Assembly: GCA_027067235.1 (NCBI GenBank)
Contig: JALXFQ010000243.1
Coordinates: 1 to 16,891, forward strand
DNA from: Gammaproteobacteria bacterium
GTDB lineage: Bacteria; Pseudomonadota; Gammaproteobacteria; QOAV01
Reading direction: 5' to 3'
Length of the DNA: 16,891 nt
The translations under genes were made by a program, and so were the position numbers. Within the stretch, counting starts at the first letter, position 1; the number at the start of each line of letters is the position of its first letter. Shown one piece after another: positions 1 through 7,063 of the stretch. The notes below the pieces were generated by a model. The model had not been told where the DNA came from and made no database searches. It was given only the letters and a program-made list of their open reading frames with translations.

Positions 1-602
1 AACAGTCTCTGGAGACCGCCCTCAACAACAAGGGCCTGGACTGGCAGTTACAGCCGGGCGAGGGCGCTTTTTACGGGCCAAAAATCGAGTTTTCGCTGAA
101 AGACAGCATCGGCCGGGTCTGGCAGTGCGGCACCATCCAGGTGGATTTTTCCATGCCGGGGCGGCTGGGGGCGACTTATATCGCCCAGGATGGCAGCAAA
201 CAGACGCCGGTCATGCTGCACCGGGCCATACTGGGCTCCATCGAGCGATTTGTCGGTATTTTGATCGAAGAGCACGCCGGTTCACTGCCGGTCTGGCTGG
301 CGCCGGTGCAGGTGGTGGTGGCGGGTATTACGGATAAACACGCCAAATATGCTCTGGAAGTGGAAAATAGTCTGAAAAAACACGGTATACGGGTGATTTC
401 CGACTTGAGAAACGAAAAAATCGGCCTTAAAATCCGCGAGCATACGTTGCAGCGCATCCCATATATGCTGGTTGTCGGAGATCGTGAAGCAGAAAGCGGC
501 ACGGTGTCCGTTCGTACGCGTGAAGGTAAGGACCTGGGCGCCATGAAAATGGATGAATTTATGGACTTGGTGGGTGACGCTGTTGCCCGTATAACCCGTT
601 GA
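1..602 (+). CDS. thrS: Threonyl-tRNA synthetase, C-terminal part (5' end outside the window)
   Basis: Cytoplasmic class II synthetase that charges tRNA-Thr with threonine. Only the last 199 codons are present, read from base 3. The first part is the end of the catalytic core: FYGPKIEF, then class II motif 3 in GRLGATYIAQDGSKQTPV and LHRAILGSIERF, where the His after PVML corresponds to a zinc ligand in the E. coli enzyme. The anticodon-binding domain follows, with WLAPVQVVV, the strongly conserved DLRNEKIG and KIREHT, and PYMLVVGDREAESG. The C-terminus ends near the usual position. It is the first gene of the classic thrS-infC-rpmI-rplT-pheST order, with infC starting 13 bases after its stop. 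Identity is clear; only the missing N-terminal editing (TGS and SAD) regions cannot be assessed. Confidence 0.97.
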   Translation, partial: QSLETALNNKGLDWQLQPGEGAFYGPKIEFSLKDSIGRVWQCGTIQVDFSMPGRLGATYIAQDGSKQTPVMLHRAILGSIERFVGILIEEHAGSLPVWLAPVQVVVAGITDKHAKYALEVENSLKKHGIRVISDLRNEKIGLKIREHTLQRIPYMLVVGDREAESGTVSVRTREGKDLGAMKMDEFMDLVGDAVARITR

Positions 603-606
603 GAGG
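601..606 (+). promoter_or_regulatory. Ribosome binding site that sets the infC start
   Basis: GAGAGG lies directly at the thrS stop codon and 9 bases before the ATC codon at 616. No other plausible Shine-Dalgarno sits before the first in-frame ATG at 697. The position therefore supports the ATC start. Confidence 0.6.
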
Positions 607-615
607 TAAAAGGCT

Positions 616-1143
616 ATCGCCGTCAAGAAAAAGACAAGACTGAATGAAGAAATTACCGCGCCTGAAGTCAGGCTGATCGGTGCTGATGGCGAGCAGGTGG
701 GCATCATGCCTGTGGAAAAGGCCCTCGCCATCGCCAGGGAGCAGAGTCTTGAACTGGTAGAGATCTCGCCCGCGGCCGAGCCGCCGGTTTGCAAGATCAT
801 GGATTACGGGAAATTTCGTTACGAAAATTCCAAACAGAAACAGTCAGCAAGGAAAAAACAGAAACAGTTTACGATCAAGGAAATCAAGTTTCGCCCGGGC
901 ACCGAGGAACATGATTATCAGATCAAGTTGCGCAACCTGAAAAAGTTTCTCGAAAAGGGTGACAAGGCCAAGGTGACATTGCGCTTTCGGGGACGGGAAA
1001 TGGCTCATCAGGAACTGGGCCTGGATTTGCTGAAAAGGGTGCAGGCCGACCTGGAAGAATATGGCAACGTCGAGCAGTTTCCGAAAATGGAAGGGCGGCA
1101 AATGACCATGGTTATCAGTCCGATCAAGAAAACCGGCGGATAA
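616..1143 (+). CDS. infC: Translation initiation factor IF-3, with an AUC start codon
   Basis: IF-3 binds the 30S subunit, keeps it apart from 50S and rejects initiation at non-standard start codons. The frame opens after a TAA at 607. From ATC at 616 the product is 175 residues, close to the usual 170-180. The N-domain includes EVRLIGADGEQVGI (residues 17-30) and PPVCKIMDYGKF (56-67), a Lys-rich linker covers about 68-90, and the C-domain includes EIKFRPGT (89-96), TLRFRGREMAHQ (121-132) and KMEGRQMTMV (157-166). The first ATG in frame, at 697, would remove 27 conserved residues, including the start of the N-domain. E. coli infC starts with AUU and other bacteria use AUC or AUA. This lets IF-3 repress its own mRNA, and the same autoregulation is inferred here. 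Confidence 0.95.
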   Translation: MAVKKKTRLNEEITAPEVRLIGADGEQVGIMPVEKALAIAREQSLELVEISPAAEPPVCKIMDYGKFRYENSKQKQSARKKQKQFTIKEIKFRPGTEEHDYQIKLRNLKKFLEKGDKAKVTLRFRGREMAHQELGLDLLKRVQADLEEYGNVEQFPKMEGRQMTMVISPIKKTGG

Positions 1144-1175
1144 CCCGGACAAATACAGAATATACGGAGCATAAA

Positions 1176-1373
1176 ATGCCTAAACTGAAAACAAATCGCG
1201 GCGCGGCCAAGCGTTTCAAACGCACCGCGAAAGGGCGCTTCAAGCGCAGTCAGGGTTTCCTGAATCATATACTGACCAAGAAATCGACCAAACGTAAAAG
1301 ACATTTGCGCAAGGGCCTCATCGTGGTGAAAGCCGATGAACAGGCTCTGAAGCGCATGATGCCTTATAGCTAG
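1176..1373 (+). CDS. rpmI: 50S ribosomal protein L35
   Basis: Small, very basic protein of the large ribosomal subunit, 65 residues, the normal length for bL35. The start MPKLKTNRGAAKRFK and the RSQGFLNHILTKKS and KRKRHLRK segments are family hallmarks. A GGAG at 1166-1169 lies 6 bases before the ATG. It follows infC by 32 bases and is followed 12 bases later by rplT, the conserved IF3-L35-L20 operon. In E. coli L20 represses this operon by binding mRNA upstream of rpmI; the equivalent structure cannot be judged by eye here. Confidence 0.97.
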   Translation: MPKLKTNRGAAKRFKRTAKGRFKRSQGFLNHILTKKSTKRKRHLRKGLIVVKADEQALKRMMPYS

Positions 1374-1385
1374 GGAGCTGAAGAA

Positions 1386-1742
1386 ATGCCTCGAGTAAAA
1401 CGCGGAGTGACCGCCAAGGCCCGTCACAAGAAAGTCCTGAAACAGGCCAAAGGCTATCGCGGCGCGCGCAAGAATGTCTATCGCGTTGCCAGGCAGGCGG
1501 TGGACAAGGCCGGTCAGTACGCCTATCGTGACCGCAAGCAGCGCAAGCGCCAGTTTCGCGCATTATGGATTGTTCGTATCAATGCCGGCGCCCGTGACAA
1601 TGGCCTCAGTTACAGCCGGCTCATGAACGGCCTGAAACAGGCCGAGATTGCTCTGGATCGCAAGGTACTTGCCGATATCGCCGTGCATGACAAGGACGCG
1701 TTTGCGGTAATAGCAGACAAGGCCAAGGCAGCGCTCGCCTGA
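1386..1742 (+). CDS. rplT: 50S ribosomal protein L20
   Basis: bL20 binds 23S rRNA early in 50S assembly and is the autogenous repressor of the IF3 operon in E. coli. The product is 118 residues, exactly typical. It begins MPRVKRGVTAKARHKKVLK and contains AKGYRGARKNVYRVA and YAYRDRKQRKRQFR in the basic N-terminal arm. The globular C-part carries LWIVRINAGAR and YSRLMNGLKQA. The ribosome binding site GGGAG at 1373-1377 overlaps the end of rpmI, so the two genes are probably translationally coupled. A hairpin with a T-run follows its stop. Confidence 0.98.
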   Translation: MPRVKRGVTAKARHKKVLKQAKGYRGARKNVYRVARQAVDKAGQYAYRDRKQRKRQFRALWIVRINAGARDNGLSYSRLMNGLKQAEIALDRKVLADIAVHDKDAFAVIADKAKAALA

Positions 1743-1766
1743 GTTCGGCGACAAATCCGATTGTGC

Positions 1767-1799
1767 AAGAGGGAAGCCGGTAACGGTCTTCCCTTTTTT
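1767..1799 (+). terminator. Intrinsic terminator or attenuator between rplT and pheS
   Basis: GGGAAG (1771-1776) pairs with CTTCCC (1788-1793). The stem is extended inward by CCG/CGG around a GTAA tetraloop with one unpaired T. Six Ts follow at 1794-1799, and the A/G bases at 1767-1770 can pair with the first of these. It lies 28 bases after the rplT stop and about 95 bases before pheS, the position of the attenuator before pheST in E. coli. No Phe-rich leader peptide is visible before it, so it may simply end or reduce read-through from the IF3 operon. Confidence 0.8.
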
Positions 1800-1894
1800 G
1801 TTTCAGCAGATTGGCGGCAAGCAAGGTTGGCGGCAGCGCTAACAAGCTCTGAAAATAGTTAAAGAAGTTTATAAGAAATAGTCGATAACATATT

Positions 1895-2923
1895 GTGAGT
1901 AATAATTTATTTTCTGATATTGATGCCGCCATGGCGGATGCAATCTCGGATCTTGACCAGGCCGCATCGCTGGCCGAGGTGGAGCAGGTTCGCGTCGCCT
2001 ATCTGGGTAAAAAAGGACGTATCAGTCTCATGCTGAAAAAGGTGGGTCAGCTGGAAGGCGATGAGCGTCCGCGCTTCGGGCAGCAGGTCAACAAGGCACG
2101 GCAGGCATTGCAGACACTGATCAGCGAGCGCCGGGCAGATCTGGAAGCGCAAGCCCTGGAACAGCAACTGAAAGCTGAAACGCTGGATATTACCCTGCCA
2201 GGGCGCAAGATTACGCCAGCCTCGGTGCACCCGGTGACCCAGACCATGGAGCGCATCCAGGCGATTTTCAGTTCCATGGGCTTTACCACCGCCACCGGAC
2301 CGGAAATCGAAGATGATTTCCATAATTTCGAGGCCCTGAATATTCCTGCCAATCATCCGGCGCGGGCCATGCACGACACTTTCTATATTGATGATACGCA
2401 TTTGTTGCGCACCCACACGTCGCCGGTACAGGTTCGTTACATGCTGGAAAACGAGCCACCGCTGCGGGTGATAGCGCCGGGCAGGGTATACCGGCATGAT
2501 TCAGACCTGACACATACGCCGATGTTTCATCAGGTGGAGGGACTGATGGTGGATGAATCTGTGAGCTTTGCCGATCTGAAAGGGGTTTTGATCAGTTTTC
2601 TCGAGGCTTTTTTCGAGATGTCGCTGGATATCCGCTACCGGCCGTCGTTTTTCCCGTTTACCGAGCCCTCGGCAGAGGTGGATATTTCCTGCGTCATGTG
2701 CGAAGGCTCCGGTTGCCGTGTTTGCGGTCATACCGGCTGGCTGGAGGTGTTAGGCTGCGGCATGGTGCATCCAGAAGTGTTCCGGCATGCCGGCGTCGAT
2801 AGCGAAAAATACAATGGTTTTGCCTTCGGACTTGGCGTCGAGCGCCTGACCATGTTGCGCTACAAGGTAAACGATCTGCGTCTGTTCTTCGAAAACGACT
2901 TGCAGTTTTTGTCTCAATTTTAG
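1895..2923 (+). CDS. pheS: Phenylalanyl-tRNA synthetase alpha subunit
   Basis: Catalytic subunit of the alpha2-beta2 synthetase that charges tRNA-Phe. It has 342 residues; E. coli has 327. The N-terminal coiled-coil region contains VRVAYLGKKGRISL (residues 32-45). The catalytic core has HPVTQT (112-117), TGPEIEDDFHNFEALN (134-149), class II motif 2 in IAPGRVYRHD and HTPMFHQVEG (193-216), FPFTEPSAEVD (253-263) and motif 3 in GFAFGLGVERLTMLRY (308-323). An insert with four cysteines, C266, C269, C274 and C277, just before GWLEVLGCGMVHP resembles a zinc knuckle. The start is GTG with no evident Shine-Dalgarno, but an in-frame stop at 1886 leaves little choice, and the next ATG (1931) would shorten the coiled coil. 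pheT follows after 19 bases. Confidence 0.97.
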   Translation: MSNNLFSDIDAAMADAISDLDQAASLAEVEQVRVAYLGKKGRISLMLKKVGQLEGDERPRFGQQVNKARQALQTLISERRADLEAQALEQQLKAETLDITLPGRKITPASVHPVTQTMERIQAIFSSMGFTTATGPEIEDDFHNFEALNIPANHPARAMHDTFYIDDTHLLRTHTSPVQVRYMLENEPPLRVIAPGRVYRHDSDLTHTPMFHQVEGLMVDESVSFADLKGVLISFLEAFFEMSLDIRYRPSFFPFTEPSAEVDISCVMCEGSGCRVCGHTGWLEVLGCGMVHPEVFRHAGVDSEKYNGFAFGLGVERLTMLRYKVNDLRLFFENDLQFLSQF

Positions 2924-2942
2924 TTTGCCGGGGAAATGAATC

Positions 2943-5321
2943 ATGCTGGTAAGTGAAAACTGGTTGCGGCAGTTCGCAAACCCCGAACTGGATCGGGACG
3001 CTCTGGCCCATGAGCTCACCATGGCAGGCCTGGAAGTGGATAGTGTGGTGGAGCTGCCGGCACTGGATGAGCATATCGTGGTGGCGGAAATCACTGAAAT
3101 CAAGCCGCATCCAGTTAAAGAAAGACTTAAGGTATGTAAGGTAAATACCGGTAATGGTGAAGAAAAACAGCTTGTGTGCGGCGCGCCCAACGCCCGGGCA
3201 GGGTTGCTGACGGCATTCGCTCCGGCCGGTGCCGTTATGCCTGGCGGCAAGAAAATCGAGCAAGCGGATCTGGCGGGCGTTGCCTCCTGCGGCATGCTGT
3301 GTTCGGAACGGGAGCTGGGTATTTCGGACGAGCACAGCGGCATCATGGAACTGGATCCGCGACTGCAGCCTGGCACACCCCTGAATCAGGCGCTTGATCT
3401 GCCTGATGCCGTCATGGACATTGACTTGACGCCCAATCGCGGTGATTGTCTCAGTATCCTCGGTGTGGCCAGGGATCTGGCCGCTGTTACCGATTGTGAG
3501 CTGAAAACCGAAGAAACCCAGGCCGTGGCGCCGGAAAACGGCGATTTTATTGCTGTATCCGTGCCCGCACCGGAGTCCTGTCCGCGTTATTGCAGCCGGA
3601 TAATCAAAAATGTCGATGTCAGCGCGGCCATACCGGAATGGATGAAGCAACGTTTGAATCGCGGCGGCATGCGCAGCGTGGGCAACGCCGTGGTCGATGT
3701 GACCAACTATGTGCAGCTGGAACTGGGCCAGCCCATGCATGGCTTCGATCTGGCCCGGCTGAATGGCGCAGTCCGGGTTGAGAAGGCCACCCAAAAAATC
3801 TCGTTTGAAGGTGTCGACGGCAAGGAGTACGCCATTGACCCGGATACCTTGCTGATCGTGGATGACAGCAACATACTGGCTGTTGCCGGTATTCTGGGGG
3901 GTAATGGTTCGGCAGTCAGCCGGGATACGCGCGACATCGTGCTGGAATCAGCCTATTTTACGCCGGACGCCATCGCCGGCAGGGCACGCAAAATGGGACT
4001 GCATACCGAATCTTCCCATCGTTTCGAGCGTGGCGTGGATCCGTTCGGCCAGATCCGGGCCCTGCAGCGTGCCAGTGCCCTGATTCTGGCTATTTGTGGT
4101 GGCAGCGCCGGGAAAATAGTTAATGTAGAACATGAAGAATATTTACCAACAACACGAAAAATAAGTGTATCTAATCGGGAGGTGGCCAGAGTTCTGGGTT
4201 CGGAACTGGCGCCAGAGGTGGTGCAGGACATATTTCGCAGATTACAGTTCACGGCAGTAGACACAGACAACGGCTGGCTTGTTACCGCGCCGTCATGGCG
4301 CCGGGATGTGCTCCTCGAATGCGACGTTATAGAGGAGATTATCCGCATCCATGGTTATGAAAAAATACCTACCCATATTGCCTATGGGCCGATGCGAATC
4401 TCGGTAGAGAAAGAGGCGCGTATGCCGGATCAGCGTATCCGGCATTTCATGTGCGATGCGGGTTATTTCGAGGCAATCACCTACAGCTTTGTCGATCGCA
4501 AGGCGCAAAACCGGCTGAATCCGGGGGTTGAGGCGGTGGCAGTGGCCAATCCCATTGCATCGGACATGGCGGTGATGCGCACCAGTTTGTGGACCGGTCT
4601 GCTGGACGCGCTGGCGCGCAATGTCAAGCGCCAGTACAGCTCGGTCAGATTATTTGAGTCCGGCAACGTTTTTACCCGGGAAAACGGGCAATACAGACAG
4701 TTTGCGTCCCTTGCCGGCGTGGCCACCGGACGACTGACTGCGCGCAGCTGGGACGGTGCCGACCGCGAGATGGATTTCTACGATATAAAAGGCCATGTCG
4801 AGGCGCTGCTGGAACTGGGCAGAAAAACCGGTGTGAGGTTTCTGCCGCTGCGTCATCCCGCTCTGCATCCGGGGCAGGCCGCCGAAGTGCGGGTGGCGGA
4901 CGCAGCTGTCGGCAAGCTGGGGCGACTGCATCCGGCCCTGCAGAAAACACTGGGATTTCCATCCCCGGTTTATCTTTTCGAACTGGAGGCGGACAAGGTC
5001 AGGGAAAAACCCGTGGCGGCATTTTCCGGTTTATCCCAGTTTCCCAGCGTCAATCGCGATCTGGCCGTCGTCGTGGACAGGGCCGTCAGTTTTGATGATG
5101 TACGCCGGTGCATATTGCAAACTTCAAGTAAATTATTAAGCAAGCTTGAGTTGTTTGATGTATATGTCGGAAATAATGTTGATTTTGATAGAAAAAGTCT
5201 TGGCTTTTCCTTGACCTTTCAGGCAAGTTCGCGCACTCTTAACGATACCGAAGTTGACGATCAGATGAATATGGTTGTATCTGCCCTGCAGAAAGGCTTT
5301 GGTGCCGAAATCAGAAAATAA
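2943..5321 (+). CDS. pheT: Phenylalanyl-tRNA synthetase beta subunit
   Basis: Partner of PheS; it binds tRNA-Phe and edits mischarged Tyr. The product has 792 residues; E. coli has 795. Domains in order, with approximate limits: N-terminal module starting MLVSENWLRQF; EMAP/OB-fold tRNA-binding domain (about 40-150) with VVAEITEIKPHP, QLVCGAPNARAG and GMLCSERELG; DLTPNRGDCLSILGVARDLA (161-180); B3/B4 editing domain (about 205-395) with VVDVTNYV, GQPMHGFDL and ESSHRFERGVD; B5 domain (about 400-475); catalytic-like region with SYSFVDRKAQNRLNP and NPIASDMAVMRTSL; and the C-terminal anticodon-binding FDX-ACB domain (about 698-792) from FPSVNRDLAVVVDR. GGGGA at 2930-2934 lies 8 bases before the ATG. 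Three AT-rich patches stand out within the gene. It is co-transcribed with pheS and ihfA. Confidence 0.98.
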   Translation: MLVSENWLRQFANPELDRDALAHELTMAGLEVDSVVELPALDEHIVVAEITEIKPHPVKERLKVCKVNTGNGEEKQLVCGAPNARAGLLTAFAPAGAVMPGGKKIEQADLAGVASCGMLCSERELGISDEHSGIMELDPRLQPGTPLNQALDLPDAVMDIDLTPNRGDCLSILGVARDLAAVTDCELKTEETQAVAPENGDFIAVSVPAPESCPRYCSRIIKNVDVSAAIPEWMKQRLNRGGMRSVGNAVVDVTNYVQLELGQPMHGFDLARLNGAVRVEKATQKISFEGVDGKEYAIDPDTLLIVDDSNILAVAGILGGNGSAVSRDTRDIVLESAYFTPDAIAGRARKMGLHTESSHRFERGVDPFGQIRALQRASALILAICGGSAGKIVNVEHEEYLPTTRKISVSNREVARVLGSELAPEVVQDIFRRLQFTAVDTDNGWLVTAPSWRRDVLLECDVIEEIIRIHGYEKIPTHIAYGPMRISVEKEARMPDQRIRHFMCDAGYFEAITYSFVDRKAQNRLNPGVEAVAVANPIASDMAVMRTSLWTGLLDALARNVKRQYSSVRLFESGNVFTRENGQYRQFASLAGVATGRLTARSWDGADREMDFYDIKGHVEALLELGRKTGVRFLPLRHPALHPGQAAEVRVADAAVGKLGRLHPALQKTLGFPSPVYLFELEADKVREKPVAAFSGLSQFPSVNRDLAVVVDRAVSFDDVRRCILQTSSKLLSKLELFDVYVGNNVDFDRKSLGFSLTFQASSRTLNDTEVDDQMNMVVSALQKGFGAEIRK

Positions 5322-5328
5322 GAGGTGA
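5321..5328 (+). promoter_or_regulatory. Ribosome binding site that sets the ihfA start
   Basis: AGAGGTGA begins on the last base of the pheT stop and is followed 5 bases later by ATG at 5334. The in-frame GTG at 5325 is part of this site, so it is not the start. Confidence 0.75.
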
Positions 5329-5333
5329 AGAGC

Positions 5334-5630
5334 ATGTCTCTTACCAAAGCGGATCTGGCGGAAACCTTGTTTGAGGAGCTCGGGCTGAACAAGCGCGAAG
5401 CGAAAGAGTTCGTCGAACTGTTTTTCGACACCTTGCGCCAGAGGCTGGCGCAGGGGGAAGCAGTGAAGCTTTCTGGATTCGGGAATTTTATCGTCCGGGA
5501 AAAGAATTCCCGGCCGGGGCGCAACCCGAAAACGGGTGAAGAGATTCCCATTTCTGCGCGCAGGGTCGTTACGTTTCGCCCCAGCCAAAAGCTGAAAGGC
5601 GAAGTTGAAAATAACGCCATTGATAACTGA
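5334..5630 (+). CDS. ihfA: Integration host factor alpha subunit
   Basis: Nucleoid protein that with IhfB binds specific DNA sites and bends them sharply, acting in transcription, replication and recombination. From ATG at 5334 it has 98 residues and begins MSLTKADLAETLFEELGL, like E. coli IhfA (MALTKAE). The DNA-binding part carries VKLSGFGNF (44-52), RPGRNPKTGEEIPI (60-73) with the intercalating proline at residue 65, and RRVVTFRPSQKLK (76-88). A GTG nine bases upstream would add three residues, but it lies inside the ribosome binding site. The gene starts 12 bases after pheT, the conserved pheST-ihfA arrangement, so IHF-alpha is tied to the translation operon. Confidence 0.97.
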   Translation: MSLTKADLAETLFEELGLNKREAKEFVELFFDTLRQRLAQGEAVKLSGFGNFIVREKNSRPGRNPKTGEEIPISARRVVTFRPSQKLKGEVENNAIDN

Positions 5631-5645
5631 TAAAGGAAGGTTGCG

Positions 5646-6017
5646 ATGCTTGATCCAAGAGACAGCTCAGATCTCCCACCGATACCGGGCAAAAGATATT
5701 TCACCATAGGTGAAGTCAGCGAACTTTGTGAGGTCAAGCCTCATGTGCTCAGATACTGGGAGCAGGAATTTCCCCAGCTATCTCCCGTAAAACGGCGCGG
5801 AAACCGGCGCTACTATCAGCGCCACGATGTTGAACTGATTCGTCACATCAAAAATCTGCTGTATAAAGAAGGTTTTACCATTAACGGCGCCAAGAACAAG
5901 CTGGACATGGAAGCGAATCAGCCGGCAAAGACGCAGAAAGAGCAGGAGAAAAGGTCCAGGACCATCAAGTTGCTGATTGGCGAACTGGAAGAAATTTCCT
6001 CTTTACTCGACGCCTGA
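5646..6017 (+). CDS. MerR-family transcriptional regulator
   Basis: Small DNA-binding regulator of 123 residues. The winged helix of the MerR family lies at about residues 17-85: RYFTIGEVSELCEVKPHVLR (17-36), YWEQEFP (37-43), RRGNRRYYQRHDVELI (50-65) and the wing/helix LLYKEGFTINGAKNKL (71-86). The C-terminal 30 residues form a short charged helix that would serve as a dimerisation coiled coil. There is no effector-binding domain and no cysteine pair for metal sensing. AAGGAAGG at 5633-5640 lies just before the ATG. Genes of this type sit directly after ihfA in many gamma- and betaproteobacteria; the target is not known to me. A strong terminator follows. Confidence 0.9.
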   Translation: MLDPRDSSDLPPIPGKRYFTIGEVSELCEVKPHVLRYWEQEFPQLSPVKRRGNRRYYQRHDVELIRHIKNLLYKEGFTINGAKNKLDMEANQPAKTQKEQEKRSRTIKLLIGELEEISSLLDA

Positions 6018-6035
6018 AACCATTTACAAATGCGC

Positions 6036-6071
6036 GACCAATCCTGCGGGAGCGGGGTTGGTCTTTTTTTT
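6036..6071 (+). terminator. Intrinsic terminator after the MerR-family gene
   Basis: GACCAA (6036-6041) pairs with TTGGTC (6058-6063). The next four pairs inward (TCCT with GGGG, including G-U pairs) extend the stem to about 10 bp, and eight Ts follow at 6064-6071. It begins 18 bases after the regulator stop and would end the pheST-ihfA transcript before the tRNA gene. Confidence 0.88.
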
Positions 6072-6116
6072 GTTTGCCCATCAGTCCTCGGAGGCTGGTT
6101 CGAAAGTGATTCAAAT

Positions 6117-6193
<77 letters not shown>

Positions 6194-6398
6194 TTTTCAT
6201 CAGCAGATGTCGAGCGTGGCTTTTCCATGCCATGACGGTGTTCTGCGGGTAAACGACGCCCGTTCACGAACGCTGTCAGCTCATTGCACCGGTCAGGGCG
6301 GATAGTCGGGCCTGAAGACCGTCCAACCCCGTGTAATTCGTTCACCTTCTGGGGTAATATCGCGCCTTCTTTTGAAAGCGCGGCCCGGTAACCGATCC

Positions 6399-7055
6399 AT
6401 GCCTTATCGTGATTTTCCCAATGGGATGACTTCGCCCAGAACGCGACAGCGTCTGGTCGAACAGTTGCGCGCAAAGGGTATAGATAACGAGAAGGTGCTG
6501 TCGGTGATGGGCCAAGTGCCGCGCCACTTTTTCGTTGATGAGGCGCTGGCGCGGCGCGCCTATGATGATGACGCCCTGCCCATTGGCCATTCCCAGACCA
6601 TTTCCCAGCCCTATATCGTGGCACTGATGACCTCGGAACTGATCCGGGATAACCAGACTCGCAAGGTGCTGGAGATTGGCACCGGCTCGGGCTACCAGAC
6701 TGCCATACTCAGTCAGTTGTTTGATCAGGTATTTACGGTGGAGCGAATCGCCTCGCTGTACAAATCGGCTATCTCGCGGTTGATCAAGCTAAACGTCGGC
6801 AACGTACGCTTTCTGCATGGCGACGGCTATCGGGGATGGCCCGAGCACCAGCCTTACGATGGCATTATCGTCACTGCAGCGCCCGCAGAAGTGCCCTATG
6901 CCTTGCTTGAGCAACTGGCCCCGGGAGGGAAAATGCTGATTCCAGTCGGCGACAAGGAGCAGAATCTGTACGTTATCAGAAACACGGGGGACGGGTTTAC
7001 GCAGCGATTGATCGAGCCCGTACGTTTCGTTCCGCTGATTCCTTCCCGGCAGTAG
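6399..7055 (+). CDS. pcm: Protein-L-isoaspartate O-methyltransferase
   Basis: Cytoplasmic repair enzyme that uses S-adenosylmethionine to methylate L-isoaspartyl residues in aged proteins. From ATG at 6399 it has 218 residues. Family motifs are MTSPRTRQRL (10-19), PRHFFVDEALARRAY (41-55), the substrate-binding ALPIGHSQTISQP (59-71), SAM motif I LEIGTGSGYQ (91-100), VFTVERI (111-117) and YDGIIVTAA. The start is uncertain: ATG at 6426 (MTSPRT) and TTG at 6372 are also in frame, and none has a good ribosome binding site. ATG 6399 is preferred because homologues often carry a few residues before MTS. Eight bases separate it from the membrane-protein gene, in a pcm-yqaA-nlpD-rpoS cluster. surE, the frequent upstream partner, is missing. 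Confidence 0.93.
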   Translation: MPYRDFPNGMTSPRTRQRLVEQLRAKGIDNEKVLSVMGQVPRHFFVDEALARRAYDDDALPIGHSQTISQPYIVALMTSELIRDNQTRKVLEIGTGSGYQTAILSQLFDQVFTVERIASLYKSAISRLIKLNVGNVRFLHGDGYRGWPEHQPYDGIIVTAAPAEVPYALLEQLAPGGKMLIPVGDKEQNLYVIRNTGDGFTQRLIEPVRFVPLIPSRQ

Positions 7056-7063
7056 CAGCCACC

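Noticed and set aside
2694..3794. A 366-codon minus-strand open frame opposite pheS and pheT
   Set aside because: It has no known motif and lies wholly across two certain genes on the other strand; a compositional shadow.
5325..5333. GTG start adding three residues to IhfA
   Set aside because: The GTG is part of the AGAGGTGA ribosome binding site, and homologues start with M-(A/S)-L-T-K-A.
6261..6272. Inverted repeat CGTTC-AC-GAACG between tRNA-Pro and pcm
   Set aside because: It is short, single, and not placed next to a recognisable promoter, so it is likely chance; it could be an operator, but nothing supports this.
6194..6398. Possible attachment site or integrated element at the 3' end of tRNA-Pro
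   Set aside because: I found no repeat of the tRNA 3' end and no integrase-like gene nearby; the following genes are core genes.
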